DNA from: Enterovibrio norvegicus FF-33
Lineage (GTDB): Bacteria > Pseudomonadota > Gammaproteobacteria > Enterobacterales > Vibrionaceae
DNA: 64,000 nt
NCBI RefSeq assembly: GCF_000286835.2
Contig: NZ_AJYD02000038.1
Location: 822,751 to 886,750, forward strand
Direction: 5' to 3'
Position numbers and translations under genes: made by a program
Shown: in pieces, positions 25,149 through 33,781 of the stretch
Position numbering within the stretch: the first letter of the stretch is position 1
How the letters are laid out: every line of letters begins with the position of its first letter
The notes under the pieces: model-generated
Databases searched by the model: none
What the model was told of the DNA's origin: nothing
The model's input: only the letters and a program-made list of their open reading frames with translations

Positions 25149-28067
25149 TTATTCCAATGGTTGCGTACCAATAAGGTTGGGCAATAGTGATGGAAAACCC
25201 CAACCGTCTTCGCCAACTTCTACAGAATTGCCGGACAAATACTCATAGAGGGTGGGTGACAAAGAGCCATTGATTGCAGTTGTCACGCGTTGGTGAGCGG
25301 TAACCGGCGTCCCCCAAAACCCAATGAAGGCATCTTTCTCATGAAAATGCTCGCCAGCATGACGTCCGGGTACCTTGGTGTTGTAGCCAACGCCTTGTGC
25401 GGGGAAAAGGTTGATGGTGCCTGCTCGGCTTTCATCATAAAGGTGGGCAAGCTGATTGACGCTGTCTGGTCTAGGGGTGAGTCTTGTTAGCTGTTGCCAT
25501 GTGCTTTTATCACACCAGGTCTGCGGACTGGTTGCGTCTACTTTGTTCATGCACTGGTCAATTAACGCAGATTTCTCCTGCTGTTCTGTTTCGCTCAACG
25601 CTGCTGCGTAAGGGTTGGTCTCATAAAGATTCAACAGCACAGGTGTTTGGCCGTTTTTAGCGTGATACAAAGTGCGGTTGCCGATTCGAGTAATAAATTC
25701 ATCATGTCGAACGCCATCTTTCACCGCGACCAAACGCAACGTACAGGCCGATAAGCTGCAGTCTTGTTCGCGAACCGCAAGGTAATCCAAGCTATCGCCA
25801 AGGCGTGAAACGGTTTCGTGCACCATGTCTATCGCAGGATCATCCTTCTTCGCGGATAAAGGCTTCCAGAAAATGAGTTCGCTATAGAGAGGCTGTGTTT
25901 CCCAGCCTCGTTGGCTATTGAATAGATCCATCATGTAGTTACCACCCGCGGTGGATGCCACAATGACATCAATCCCTTTATTACTTGGGTAATCGAAGGT
26001 GTGGGTGATTTTAGGCCCTTCTCCTTCATCAGATGAAATCTTGCGAATACGCAAAGACATGTCGTAATCCGATTGGATGCCCTCAAACACTTCTTTCTCT
26101 GGGCTAACGATATGGTAGATAGGTGACAAACCATGATCGCCGGCTATGCCCCAAAGCACCTGATCGTAAACGCCTGCTTTGCGGTAAACCGTTTCCATTT
26201 CTCCGAGCCAAAAATCTAAACGATTGAGCTCGCCCGTTGGCGCGAGAATTTCATTTGCAAAGGGGCCCGTGAAATGGGCGAAATGGTCTGCCCAAGGGTT
26301 ATAGGCCAACACAAAGTCAGGTAGGCCTTTTTGAGAAAGCTTGGCGTAATCTCCCAGCTTGTCTTTTATGGTTAATCGCTTGGTCGAGCGCGTTAGCGGC
26401 GTCCACCATGTGATGTCTTGATAGGCGTGGATGTCTTTTATTAAGCTTTCGCGCATCGAGTGAAGGGAGACTTCTATCTCGCCGCGCTTGCGTAGATCTT
26501 TCAAGCAGCGCTGCTCACCAAAATCACGTATCGCCTCCCCGAGGCCAAGGTTAATCAGAGGGTCGTAACTGGATTGCGCATACCAATCATATTGTGCATT
26601 GCAGTTAAGCGTGACCAGTGGAACCAACCGCTCAAATTGCGTCTTTGCACCGTTACCACTAAATAGTGGATCGAGCTGAATGGCGTCGTTACCAAAGAAG
26701 TAATAGGCGCGATCTTGTTCGCGATCGACAAAGTGAAAATTCGGGATACCCGTGCCACCGTCGCCTGCCACGTTTGCACCGGTTTTGATGATCGGCAAAT
26801 TGCGTACGCTGATGGTGGGTGTGGTCGACACACCATATTCCACAACGCCCTTCGCGCCTTCTTGATAAAGTCTGCTGAAGAAAGGCAGGTAGCGTGGGTC
26901 GGTATAAGGTGTGTCCGCAATCTCAAACAAGAAAGTGTTATCTGGCAAGTGGTTTGTCTGAGTGATTTCGACGCCTTTCGGTGCAAAGCCTTCGATGTTC
27001 TGTTCATCACGCTTCACTTGCTGCAAGAAAGGTGAAGGTTGCTTGCTCACCAAGCCTTGAATCAGGCCTTGTTGCAGACCATCAACTGTCATTTGAACGG
27101 CAAAGGGACGTGTGTTTTGATGCGCTAAATAGGCAAGTAATGCATTGGGCTCATCGTTCAGTGCGTCTTGCATCCACGCGTTTAATGCGTCGACTTTCGC
27201 GCCTTCAAGCAGGTATTGACGATAGCCTTTCAACACATTTAATCGCACAAAATCGACCAAGCTGATGGTAATGGCTTGGGCGCGATTGTTCTTTTTGGTC
27301 TGGTTTTCAGGTTTGGCGTCATCAATAATGCTGAGAATGGCCGCTTTCATGTCGCCTTCTTCAAGGCTTTCACTGTACTTAGTGAGCATGTTTACCAGCA
27401 CTTGCTGCACGGTGGCGACCGTTTCCCTGTCTGCTTTGCTGTCCGTGAGGTATTGATATTGATCGGGCAGGTCATCGCCATAAAGCAGTTTATCTTTGCC
27501 AAAAAGGGCATCATAAAGCGTCACAAGTGCGGCGATGAACTGTCGATTCAGCAGGGCTTCTTCTTCGGTTTTAGGGCCATGGCTGCTTGATTTGGTCGCT
27601 TCTTTTTTATCATCGATTGAGAACAATGAATGCTGCCATTGCGTGAGTTCAGCCTCAGTGAAAGTGTCCAGCAAATACTGTTTGAAGATGTCTTGGTTAA
27701 CCACTTCGCCGGTGTAGCGATCGTAAAAGCTATAGAGCAAGTGCCCGAGCTGAATCGCGTATTTCGGATTGGATAACTGAGAAATGACTCTGGCCTTAAC
27801 GCTCGCATCGAGAGGTAAGGTCAATACCAATGCATCGAGCGCGACACCACCAACCATAAACAGCGCGATGTCACGGCTGGTGGCTGCGCTGATATTCATA
27901 GATTCGTAGATATTAGAATAAACCAGCTGACTGCTGTTATAAATGGCACCAACGAGAGGAGTACTTCCAAGATCAGGCTCGGAGTTAGCTGAAGTACAGA
28001 AAGAAGTAACGGTCAGGGATAAAGAGACCGTTACTGCACAGCGTCGTATCGATTGGATGCGTGTCAT
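25149..28067 (-). CDS. Large exported alkaline phosphatase-superfamily hydrolase
   Basis: A 972-residue protein with a signal peptide (residues 1-29). Metal-site features of the type I phosphodiesterase/nucleotide pyrophosphatase branch are visible: GGTGIPNFHFVD near residue 430, probably with the Thr nucleophile, AYNPWADHFAHFTGP, LWGIAGDHGLS and HAGEHFHEKDAFIGFWG. About 370 residues precede the catalytic domain; they are helical and I do not recognise them. It should be periplasmic or surface-exposed and cleave phosphate esters; the substrate is unknown. It lies 125 bp downstream of the sulfite dehydrogenase cytochrome gene on the same strand and may be a separate unit. Confidence 0.8.
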   Translation of the reverse strand: MTRIQSIRRCAVTVSLSLTVTSFCTSANSEPDLGSTPLVGAIYNSSQLVYSNIYESMNISAATSRDIALFMVGGVALDALVLTLPLDASVKARVISQLSNPKYAIQLGHLLYSFYDRYTGEVVNQDIFKQYLLDTFTEAELTQWQHSLFSIDDKKEATKSSSHGPKTEEEALLNRQFIAALVTLYDALFGKDKLLYGDDLPDQYQYLTDSKADRETVATVQQVLVNMLTKYSESLEEGDMKAAILSIIDDAKPENQTKKNNRAQAITISLVDFVRLNVLKGYRQYLLEGAKVDALNAWMQDALNDEPNALLAYLAHQNTRPFAVQMTVDGLQQGLIQGLVSKQPSPFLQQVKRDEQNIEGFAPKGVEITQTNHLPDNTFLFEIADTPYTDPRYLPFFSRLYQEGAKGVVEYGVSTTPTISVRNLPIIKTGANVAGDGGTGIPNFHFVDREQDRAYYFFGNDAIQLDPLFSGNGAKTQFERLVPLVTLNCNAQYDWYAQSSYDPLINLGLGEAIRDFGEQRCLKDLRKRGEIEVSLHSMRESLIKDIHAYQDITWWTPLTRSTKRLTIKDKLGDYAKLSQKGLPDFVLAYNPWADHFAHFTGPFANEILAPTGELNRLDFWLGEMETVYRKAGVYDQVLWGIAGDHGLSPIYHIVSPEKEVFEGIQSDYDMSLRIRKISSDEGEGPKITHTFDYPSNKGIDVIVASTAGGNYMMDLFNSQRGWETQPLYSELIFWKPLSAKKDDPAIDMVHETVSRLGDSLDYLAVREQDCSLSACTLRLVAVKDGVRHDEFITRIGNRTLYHAKNGQTPVLLNLYETNPYAAALSETEQQEKSALIDQCMNKVDATSPQTWCDKSTWQQLTRLTPRPDSVNQLAHLYDESRAGTINLFPAQGVGYNTKVPGRHAGEHFHEKDAFIGFWGTPVTAHQRVTTAINGSLSPTLYEYLSGNSVEVGEDGWGFPSLLPNLIGTQPLE

Positions 28068-28192
28068 TAGCCTAATACATTGTCATTGGGTATGACGTAG
28101 AGCTTACTAGAGATATCAGATTGTTAGAAAGGGAAGCGGTGCAGTTTTGCGCAGTTGCTCCGCCCACAATTGAGAACAAAACTCAGATCTCG

Positions 28193-28849
28193 CTATTCGC
28201 CATAGTAGGTGGCGAGGTAATCGAGGACGCGCTCATGATCCTCATCGTCTAGCTCATCCATGCCTTGTTCATCAACCATCCATTCCAAGGTTTCGTCCCA
28301 ACTATCACGGCTGAGCCCCTGCTGCACAACAAGGTGTAATGAGTGGCACACGGAACAGGTAGAGGCAACGAGCGACATGTTTTCATCCGGGGCAAGAATA
28401 CCTTCACCCAAGGCTTTCACAGGAATCGCTTCATCGCTGCTTTGCCAATTTGGCGGCGTCGGATTTTTTGTGGCGAGCCACGCAATGATGGCTGCGCGAG
28501 CACCGGGATCTTTTACACCGGGATACGCCATGTTCGTGCCTGGTGCGAAATCCACGGGTGACGTTAAAAAGGCATCAAGGGATTCCACATCCCATGTTTT
28601 CCCTTCAACACGGTTCGCTGAAAGGCCTTCGCTGTAATTGAAGCCCGAAAACGCGGCGATTTCTCGATCCGCGAGTCCGTAAAGGGGAGGTCCCACAACC
28701 GTCATGCCATTAGGGTCTACCTGATGACAGGCTTTACACACGGCGGCTTGTTGTTCCCCTACAGCAATCAAGGCATCATCTGCCGCGTTTGCTACGAGGG
28801 GAGAAAACAAGAAAGCAGCGCCGAACAACGACGCTGTAGTTGATTTCAT
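28193..28849 (-). CDS. Diheme c-type cytochrome of the sulfite dehydrogenase
   Basis: A 218-residue exported cytochrome (signal MKSTTASLFGAAFLFSPLVANA). Two heme-binding motifs are seen: CKACH in a standard class I domain with the axial methionine region TNMAYPG, and CSVCH in a C-terminal domain ending LEWMVDEQGMDELDDEDHERVLDYLATYYG. It starts immediately after the sulfite dehydrogenase gene; ATG 28849 has AGGTGG at workable spacing, and ATG 28858 is too close. It probably accepts electrons from the molybdoenzyme in the periplasm. SorB of other bacteria has one heme, so two here resembles SoxD-type partners. Confidence 0.85.
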   Translation of the reverse strand: MKSTTASLFGAAFLFSPLVANAADDALIAVGEQQAAVCKACHQVDPNGMTVVGPPLYGLADREIAAFSGFNYSEGLSANRVEGKTWDVESLDAFLTSPVDFAPGTNMAYPGVKDPGARAAIIAWLATKNPTPPNWQSSDEAIPVKALGEGILAPDENMSLVASTCSVCHSLHLVVQQGLSRDSWDETLEWMVDEQGMDELDDEDHERVLDYLATYYGE

Positions 28850-28863
28850 CAAAACCATTCCAC

Positions 28864-30198
28864 CTACCCTTTTACAACGAGTGCGATACGGTGAAAGCTG
28901 TTGTTGAGGTAGCCTTTCGGGTTCCATGCAATCGCGAACGGTTGGCTAACGCCTTGGTCATCGGTGGCTTTTGCCCACACTTCGTAATAACCGGCTTGCG
29001 GGAAAGTGACTTTTGATTCAAAGGTTTGCCATGCGCCGTCATTCGCGGGATCGGAAAGATCGGCATCGATCCATGTTGCGCCGAAATCGTTCGACAGTTG
29101 AACCTTGGAGACTTTACGATCCCCAGACCACGTATGGCCGCGTACTAAGACTTCTTTACCTGCGACTTCACTGTTCGTTTGCGGCGAGGTGATCAGAGAC
29201 TTCACAGGCATTCTTTCTATGATCACAAAATCGTCTTTATCGACTTTCTCTCCCGGTGCAACGGGGCGATTAGGCACGCGATAGGCTTTGCCTGTCATCT
29301 TCGGCCCATCATGCACTTGATCTCGCACCGTGATTTTGGTGAGCCATTTCTGTGAACACGAACCCGGCCAACCTGGCACAACCAAACGAAGCGGCGCACC
29401 GTTCATGTCGTGCAATGCTTCGCCATTTTGTGCAAAGGCAATCAGGTTTTCACCGCCCAAGGCTTTCTCTATCGGTACCCCACGAGAAATGGGCAGTTTG
29501 CCTTCCTTGCCCGAAAGGTGTTTATCGGCACTGTAGTGGGCGGTATACACCGCGCCTTCTTGTACGCCGGCTGCTTTCAATACGTCAGCCAAGCGAACGC
29601 CCGTCCAAGATGAACACGCAACAGCACCCAAGGTCCATTGGTTGCCTTTGGCTTTCGGTTCAAAATACGCGCGGCCATTACCACCACATTCCACGACCAA
29701 TTGTTGCTCAACCACGTCGAAGTTCTTCTTGAGATCTTCGATGGTGAGTGTCATGGGTTTATCGACTAAACCATCAATGGTCAGTGTCCACGTGTCAGCA
29801 TCGACAGCAATTGGTGGAATACCGTTGTTACGAATGAAATGTCGTGCTGTTGGCGTGACATCGTCATTAAGCAGGTGAGGGGGCGTTTCAGCGTTTAATG
29901 GTCTGTCGTTAAGCACGATCAGGCCATCTTTCCCTGCAATGGTGACATCATCGAGCCCTTCAGCAAATGCGGCGGGAACCATGCCTGCAGGCATATTGCG
30001 ATGAAAAGGGATCGCGCCGCCAAGCACGGCAGCCATGGTGGCCAAGCCTGCGCCTTTTAGAAATCCACGTCTGTCAGAGTGGCTTTTTCGACCAAACACC
30101 TTTTCGTCTGCGGTTTCTGGGTGTTTGTCATAGAGGTCGTAAATGCCTTCCGTTTGTTGCGCGTCCGTGTCTGATGAATGTCCTTTCTTATCCGACAT
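28864..30198 (-). CDS. Tat-exported molybdopterin sulfite dehydrogenase
   Basis: A 444-residue protein of the sulfite oxidase family (SorA/SorT/SoxC type). The Tat signal SDRRGFLKGAG lies unusually deep, at about residues 41-51, after an acidic hydrophilic leader. The molybdenum cofactor domain has the cysteine ligand in VVECGGNGRAYF and the block SWTGVRLADVLKAAG. The C-terminal Mo-co dimerisation domain follows (from VLVRGHTWSGDRKV). It oxidises sulfite to sulfate in the periplasm and passes electrons to the downstream diheme cytochrome. No other sox genes are in view, so it probably works as a stand-alone sulfite detoxifier or energy source. A LacI-type operator lies about 47 bp upstream. 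Confidence 0.88.
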   Translation of the reverse strand: MSDKKGHSSDTDAQQTEGIYDLYDKHPETADEKVFGRKSHSDRRGFLKGAGLATMAAVLGGAIPFHRNMPAGMVPAAFAEGLDDVTIAGKDGLIVLNDRPLNAETPPHLLNDDVTPTARHFIRNNGIPPIAVDADTWTLTIDGLVDKPMTLTIEDLKKNFDVVEQQLVVECGGNGRAYFEPKAKGNQWTLGAVACSSWTGVRLADVLKAAGVQEGAVYTAHYSADKHLSGKEGKLPISRGVPIEKALGGENLIAFAQNGEALHDMNGAPLRLVVPGWPGSCSQKWLTKITVRDQVHDGPKMTGKAYRVPNRPVAPGEKVDKDDFVIIERMPVKSLITSPQTNSEVAGKEVLVRGHTWSGDRKVSKVQLSNDFGATWIDADLSDPANDGAWQTFESKVTFPQAGYYEVWAKATDDQGVSQPFAIAWNPKGYLNNSFHRIALVVKG

Positions 30199-30244
30199 AG
30201 TGCCTCCTACTTAATGAGCCAACTGAGCTGTTTGAATAGTTATA

Positions 30245-30272
30245 TTAAAAATGTAAGCGGTTACATTTTTAA
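30245..30272. promoter_or_regulatory. LacI-family-type operator upstream of sulfite dehydrogenase
   Basis: A perfect 12-bp inverted repeat, TTAAAAATGTAA and TTACATTTTTAA, surrounds gcgg. The core TGTAAGCGGTTACA fits the TGTAANCGNTTACA pattern bound by LacI/GalR-family regulators. It lies 47-74 bp before the start codon, where a repressor would block transcription. Confidence 0.55.
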
Positions 30273-30452
30273 TAATAAAGTATAGGCACAGCTTTGATTG
30301 GGCTTTAGTGCGACTTGTAGGGCTTTCTTAGTAGCGGGACATGGATGCGCAGTAATGCGTTGAAAATTGCGATGTGTGCTGGCTTTTTCGCAAAAGATTT
30401 CTAGTCACTTTTTCCAACAACTTAGGCTGACATGTGGTGAGTCAGCTTAATT

Positions 30453-31331
30453 TTAGTTTGTCGAACTTTTGGGAGGCTTATTTCGAATGGTGCTATCACT
30501 GATCTTGGGAGCGCCAAACAAATAGGTTAGACGAACACTTATGGGCGTCTTGGCAGGCGAAAAGGCCAGCGTGACGAGTGTTTTCCATTGGTGAAAGGTC
30601 ACCACAAAGGGATTCCAACTGTTTATGGCATGTGGAATACCGTAATGAATGTGGATGTCGCTTCTTTCTTCAACAAAAGTACCAAACAGTTTGTCCCATA
30701 TGATCAAGACGCCTGCAAAATTTTTGTCGATGTATTCTGGGTTTCGAGCGTGATGCACGCGGTGATGAGAGGGCGTATTGAAAATGTGTTCAATCCAACC
30801 CAATTTTTCCACTGTGCAGGTATGAACAAAGAATTGGAAGCCAAGGTTAAGTGCAACCACCACCACAACGAAAGTCGGTGGGTAACCAAGTAACATGAGC
30901 GGGGTCCAGAACAACCACATGCCTGAAATGGGGTAGGTCAGGCTTTGGCGAAACGCCGTCGTGAAGTTCATCTTCTCGGAGCTATGATGGGCAACGTGTG
31001 AGGCCCATAGCCAATGCACGTTATGCGATGTTCGATGAAACCAATAATAAAAGAAATCTTGAAGAATAAATGCGGAAAATACCGCCAATGGCGTCATGGT
31101 GATATCGAACAGGCGAAACTGATACAGCCATAAGAAGAAAGGCATGAGTAGAACGGTGGCGATAATATCTGCGCCTTGATGAAGACCGGCAAGGCTAAAG
31201 TTACACACTAGCTCTTTCAACGAATAGTCGTTGGTGCCTTGCCTGCGCAGCAGTCGGTATTCAAGCACCATGCAGATTAAAAACAGCGGTGCAAGAAAAA
31301 CCAGTGTTAGTGATTCCCAGCCTGATTCCAT
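30453..31331 (-). CDS. Sterol desaturase / fatty acid hydroxylase family membrane protein
   Basis: A 292-residue integral membrane di-iron enzyme. Histidine clusters of the family are present: HRTSH and HVAHHS around residues 105-125, and HRVHHARN near residue 190. It has about four hydrophobic segments. Bacterial members hydroxylate or desaturate lipids, carotenoids or related hydrophobic compounds; the substrate is unknown. It stands alone between the sulfite dehydrogenase promoter region and VF530. A copy of a dispersed repeat lies about 70 bp upstream of its start. Confidence 0.85.
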   Translation of the reverse strand: MESGWESLTLVFLAPLFLICMVLEYRLLRRQGTNDYSLKELVCNFSLAGLHQGADIIATVLLMPFFLWLYQFRLFDITMTPLAVFSAFILQDFFYYWFHRTSHNVHWLWASHVAHHSSEKMNFTTAFRQSLTYPISGMWLFWTPLMLLGYPPTFVVVVVALNLGFQFFVHTCTVEKLGWIEHIFNTPSHHRVHHARNPEYIDKNFAGVLIIWDKLFGTFVEERSDIHIHYGIPHAINSWNPFVVTFHQWKTLVTLAFSPAKTPISVRLTYLFGAPKISDSTIRNKPPKSSTN

Positions 31332-31397
31332 GTCATTTCCATATGTGATCTTGGCTTATTCAATCTACACCCTAGCAAATTCTCACTGAACAAACAT

Positions 31398-31420
31398 CTT
31401 GAGGATGCTTGGGTATAACC
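31398..31420 (-). repeat. Copy 1 of a dispersed intergenic repeat
   Basis: Read on the minus strand, the core ATACCCAAGCATCCTCAAG matches a second site in this window (63953-63971) at 18 of 19 positions. Both copies are intergenic. Similar ATACCCAAGC-type sequences recur between genes in Vibrionaceae, from memory. Confidence 0.5.
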
Positions 31421-31465
31421 ACGAGCACAATGGTGACGACTTCATCTAACCGATTGAAAATATGA

Positions 31466-31735
31466 TTACTTTTCTAGTTTGTTTAATGCCGCTGCCCACG
31501 GATCTGCGGTCTCATCCTGAGTACAGAAAGTGTCAATATATAGCTCTTCAGTTTTTTCTCGTGCCCAAGGCGTTTTACGAAGAAACTTGAGGCTAGACTT
31601 CACGGAAGGATCGCTTCTAAAGCAGTTAATGGCGATCTGTTGACCTAAATATGGCCAGCCATAATGGTCAACTAACGCATTGACGATTTGCTCAAGTTTA
31701 AGCCCATGAAGTGGGTTATTTGGTTGGACGTTCAT
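31466..31735 (-). CDS. VF530 family (DUF2132) protein
   Basis: An 89-residue protein matching the VF530 family named after Vibrio fischeri: [33 protein letters not shown], then [26 protein letters not shown]. The family has a small helical, DNA-binding-like fold, but its biological role is not established. The frame extends upstream to 31780; ATG 31735 is the family start, although its ribosome-binding site is weak. It is transcribed alone. Confidence 0.85.
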   Translation of the reverse strand: MNVQPNNPLHGLKLEQIVNALVDHYGWPYLGQQIAINCFRSDPSVKSSLKFLRKTPWAREKTEELYIDTFCTQDETADPWAAALNKLEK

Positions 31736-31807
31736 GTTAAAGCCCGTGGATGAGTGAATTCGGCTGCGACTTTGCCACAATGTGCGCTGCGCTTCAATCT
31801 ATCGAGC

Positions 31808-31832
31808 AAAAAGAAAGGGAGCCTAGGCTCCC
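31808..31832 (-). terminator. Rho-independent terminator after the 109-residue membrane protein gene
   Basis: Stem GGGAGCC-ta-GGCTCCC is followed on the minus strand by TTTCTTTTT. Confidence 0.85.
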
Positions 31833-31862
31833 GCTCGAATGCTTGCAATGTCCAATGCGCGG

Positions 31863-32192
31863 TTAACGGCGCATTGACAGGCGTTGTTCCGTGAACTGAT
31901 TAAGACGTAAACGGGTTTTGATGTCTTCGCATGCGCGTTGAACACTAAAGGTTTCTTCCGCTGACAGATGAAGTGACAAAGTGCCACTAAAACGGATATC
32001 TTCGCAAATGTCGGCTAACCCTACTAAATCAGACACTTTAGCGTCTTCTGGATCTTTCAATAGTTTCTCGTGTTGCTTTTGAATTTGAATCACATATATC
32101 TGACTTGAATAGGTCAGTGAGGTGAGCATCATTGCTAGCATCGTAAAAAACAAAGCGAGAGAGACAACAAGTAGAGGTTTATTCGTAGACAT
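31863..32192 (-). CDS. Small single-pass membrane protein of unknown function
   Basis: A 109-residue protein I do not recognise. One hydrophobic segment at residues 6-30 (LLVVSLALFFTMLAMMLTSLTYSS) would anchor it in the inner membrane. A charged, helical periplasmic part of about 75 residues follows, with two cysteines that could pair. It ends at a strong terminator. It is divergent from the Fur-controlled pseudo-receiver gene, with about 270 bp between them, so it could share that regulatory region. Confidence 0.6.
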   Translation of the reverse strand: MSTNKPLLVVSLALFFTMLAMMLTSLTYSSQIYVIQIQKQHEKLLKDPEDAKVSDLVGLADICEDIRFSGTLSLHLSAEETFSVQRACEDIKTRLRLNQFTEQRLSMRR

Positions 32193-32428
32193 AAATTTTA
32201 ATTGATACCATCAATGTAAATGGAAGCTCTTATTTTAGAAGGGGAAGTCTACTCTTCTGGACATTGTTTAGGCAAGAGTTTCAATGCGTTATATTGACGG
32301 TAATATGGGAGTGACATCTAATTTATTGGTTTTATTTTCACAGGATTACAAATTAGTTGCTGTACAGTCTTTCCTGTTTCGTCGTACAGGTTGCAAAAGT
32401 AGACCTTTCAGGATAGACATGAGAGTAT

Positions 32429-32447
32429 AATGAGAATTAATATCATT
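32429..32447 (+). promoter_or_regulatory. Fur box overlapping a -10 element
   Basis: AATGAGAATTAATATCATT matches the 7-1-7 Fur consensus TGANAATNATTNTCA with one mismatch. The perfect -10 hexamer TATAAT (32426-32431) overlaps its left end. Fur-iron would therefore repress initiation directly. The start codon of the next gene is 14 bp downstream of the box. Confidence 0.75.
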
Positions 32448-32460
32448 TGAGGGTGTAGGC

Positions 32461-32820
32461 ATGCCGGAGTTACTTCTTATTGAAAGCAGGTTATCCCTAT
32501 GCGGTTGGGTGAAAACGACATTTAGTCAACACGGTTGCAAAGTGACACGTGTTCTTCATGTCAAACAAGCAGAGCGCGCACTCCAGCAATACAATTTCGA
32601 TTTGGTGCTGATTGCTTCTGAAGGCGTACTGCCTTGTATGACAGATGTTAGACGTTTAAGAGAAAGCACGGCGTTACCTTTGCTTGTTCTGATGCCAAAT
32701 GCGACTAAGGCGAATCAAACTGACCTTTTCCGTGCTGGAGTGGATCAATTAATCTGCGACAATATAGCGAGAGAAGCACTTTGGCCTCAGGTCGAAAATT
32801 TGTTAAATCGAAAGTGCTAA
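32461..32820 (+). CDS. Receiver-domain-like protein lacking phosphorylation residues
   Basis: A 119-residue single domain with the length and pattern of a response-regulator receiver (LLLIESR opening, FDLVLIASEGV, LPLLVLMP, GVDQLICDNIA). All key residues are replaced: the acidic pair is E8-S9, the phospho-acceptor position is A52, the switch Thr/Ser position is Met and the conserved Lys position is Asp. No output domain is attached. It cannot be phosphorylated in the usual way. It is preceded by GAGGGTG and a Fur box, so it should be made under iron limitation. The TonB2 cluster begins 172 bp downstream on the same strand. Confidence 0.7.
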   Translation: MPELLLIESRLSLCGWVKTTFSQHGCKVTRVLHVKQAERALQQYNFDLVLIASEGVLPCMTDVRRLRESTALPLLVLMPNATKANQTDLFRAGVDQLICDNIAREALWPQVENLLNRKC

Positions 32821-32992
32821 TGAGCCATGAACGCAATCTTGCTACATGGATGAAGCTATTGCGTCAGTAGAGATGCATTTTACAGAAATAACCGATTGTT
32901 TTAAAAAGTATATTTACAGGTATGATCAGGCTGATTGGCATGATTGTTTTACAGTGTAAATATTGACCAAGTATCCAGAGACACACTATTTC

Positions 32993-33781
32993 ATGAAACT
33001 CTTCAAACGCATCTTTGTTATCACCTTAGTTAGCACACCTCTCTTAGTGGGTGCGACTGAATTGGATAGGGCCGCTTCCATTGAGGCTGACACACTCCGC
33101 GCTGCAACCGTCTCCCAAAAACGCATTGATGCGAGTGACGAAAATACTCAACAGATGAAAGCTGAGATTGAACGCCTTCAACAGGAAATTGAAAACCTGA
33201 AGGTTTATCGTCACCACCTCCAAAACTTGGTTATTGATCAAGACCAAGAGAAAGATCGCCTTCATCAACAATTGGAAGACATCAAACAAACACGACAAGG
33301 CATTGTGCCTTTGATGTATCTCATGATCGATGCGCTGGATAGCTGGGTAGAATCCGATCTACCGATCAAGCACGACCGCCGTCAGCAGCGTGTTGCTGGG
33401 CTCTTAAGCATGATGTCTCTGGCGGACGTCAGTGATGCAGAGAAGTTTCGCCGCATCCTCGAAGCTTATCAAATAGAGCTAGACTATGGCGCTAAGCTGG
33501 GCGTATATCAGGAAAAAATGACGTTGGATGGGGTTATACGAGATGTCGATGTTCTCCATCTTGGTCGCCTTTCTCTTGTCGCTAAAAGTCTAGATGGCAG
33601 TGCATTTTGGTATTTCGACCGTCCTCACTCTGCGTGGGTGCCAGTGTCGGCTGAAGGTCGCGACATTGATAGGGATAAATTGCATTTGGCCTACCAAGTT
33701 GCCAACAAAAATGCTGCGCCAACACTATTGAGTTTGCCGCTATCTTTGACTGAGCCTTCTCAACCGGCGGCGCAAAAATGA
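32993..33781 (+). CDS. DUF3450 protein of the TonB2 cluster
   Basis: A 262-residue exported protein (signal MKLFKRIFVITLVSTPLLVGA). Residues 30-105 form a long coiled coil rich in Glu, Gln and Lys. The remainder is a globular domain typical of DUF3450. In vibrios this is the first gene of the TonB2 cluster, and the protein is thought to act in the periplasm with TtpC. A longer reading from a TTG at 32963 is possible but lacks the clean signal peptide. It overlaps ttpC by 4 bp, so the six genes are translationally coupled. Confidence 0.85.
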   Translation: MKLFKRIFVITLVSTPLLVGATELDRAASIEADTLRAATVSQKRIDASDENTQQMKAEIERLQQEIENLKVYRHHLQNLVIDQDQEKDRLHQQLEDIKQTRQGIVPLMYLMIDALDSWVESDLPIKHDRRQQRVAGLLSMMSLADVSDAEKFRRILEAYQIELDYGAKLGVYQEKMTLDGVIRDVDVLHLGRLSLVAKSLDGSAFWYFDRPHSAWVPVSAEGRDIDRDKLHLAYQVANKNAAPTLLSLPLSLTEPSQPAAQK

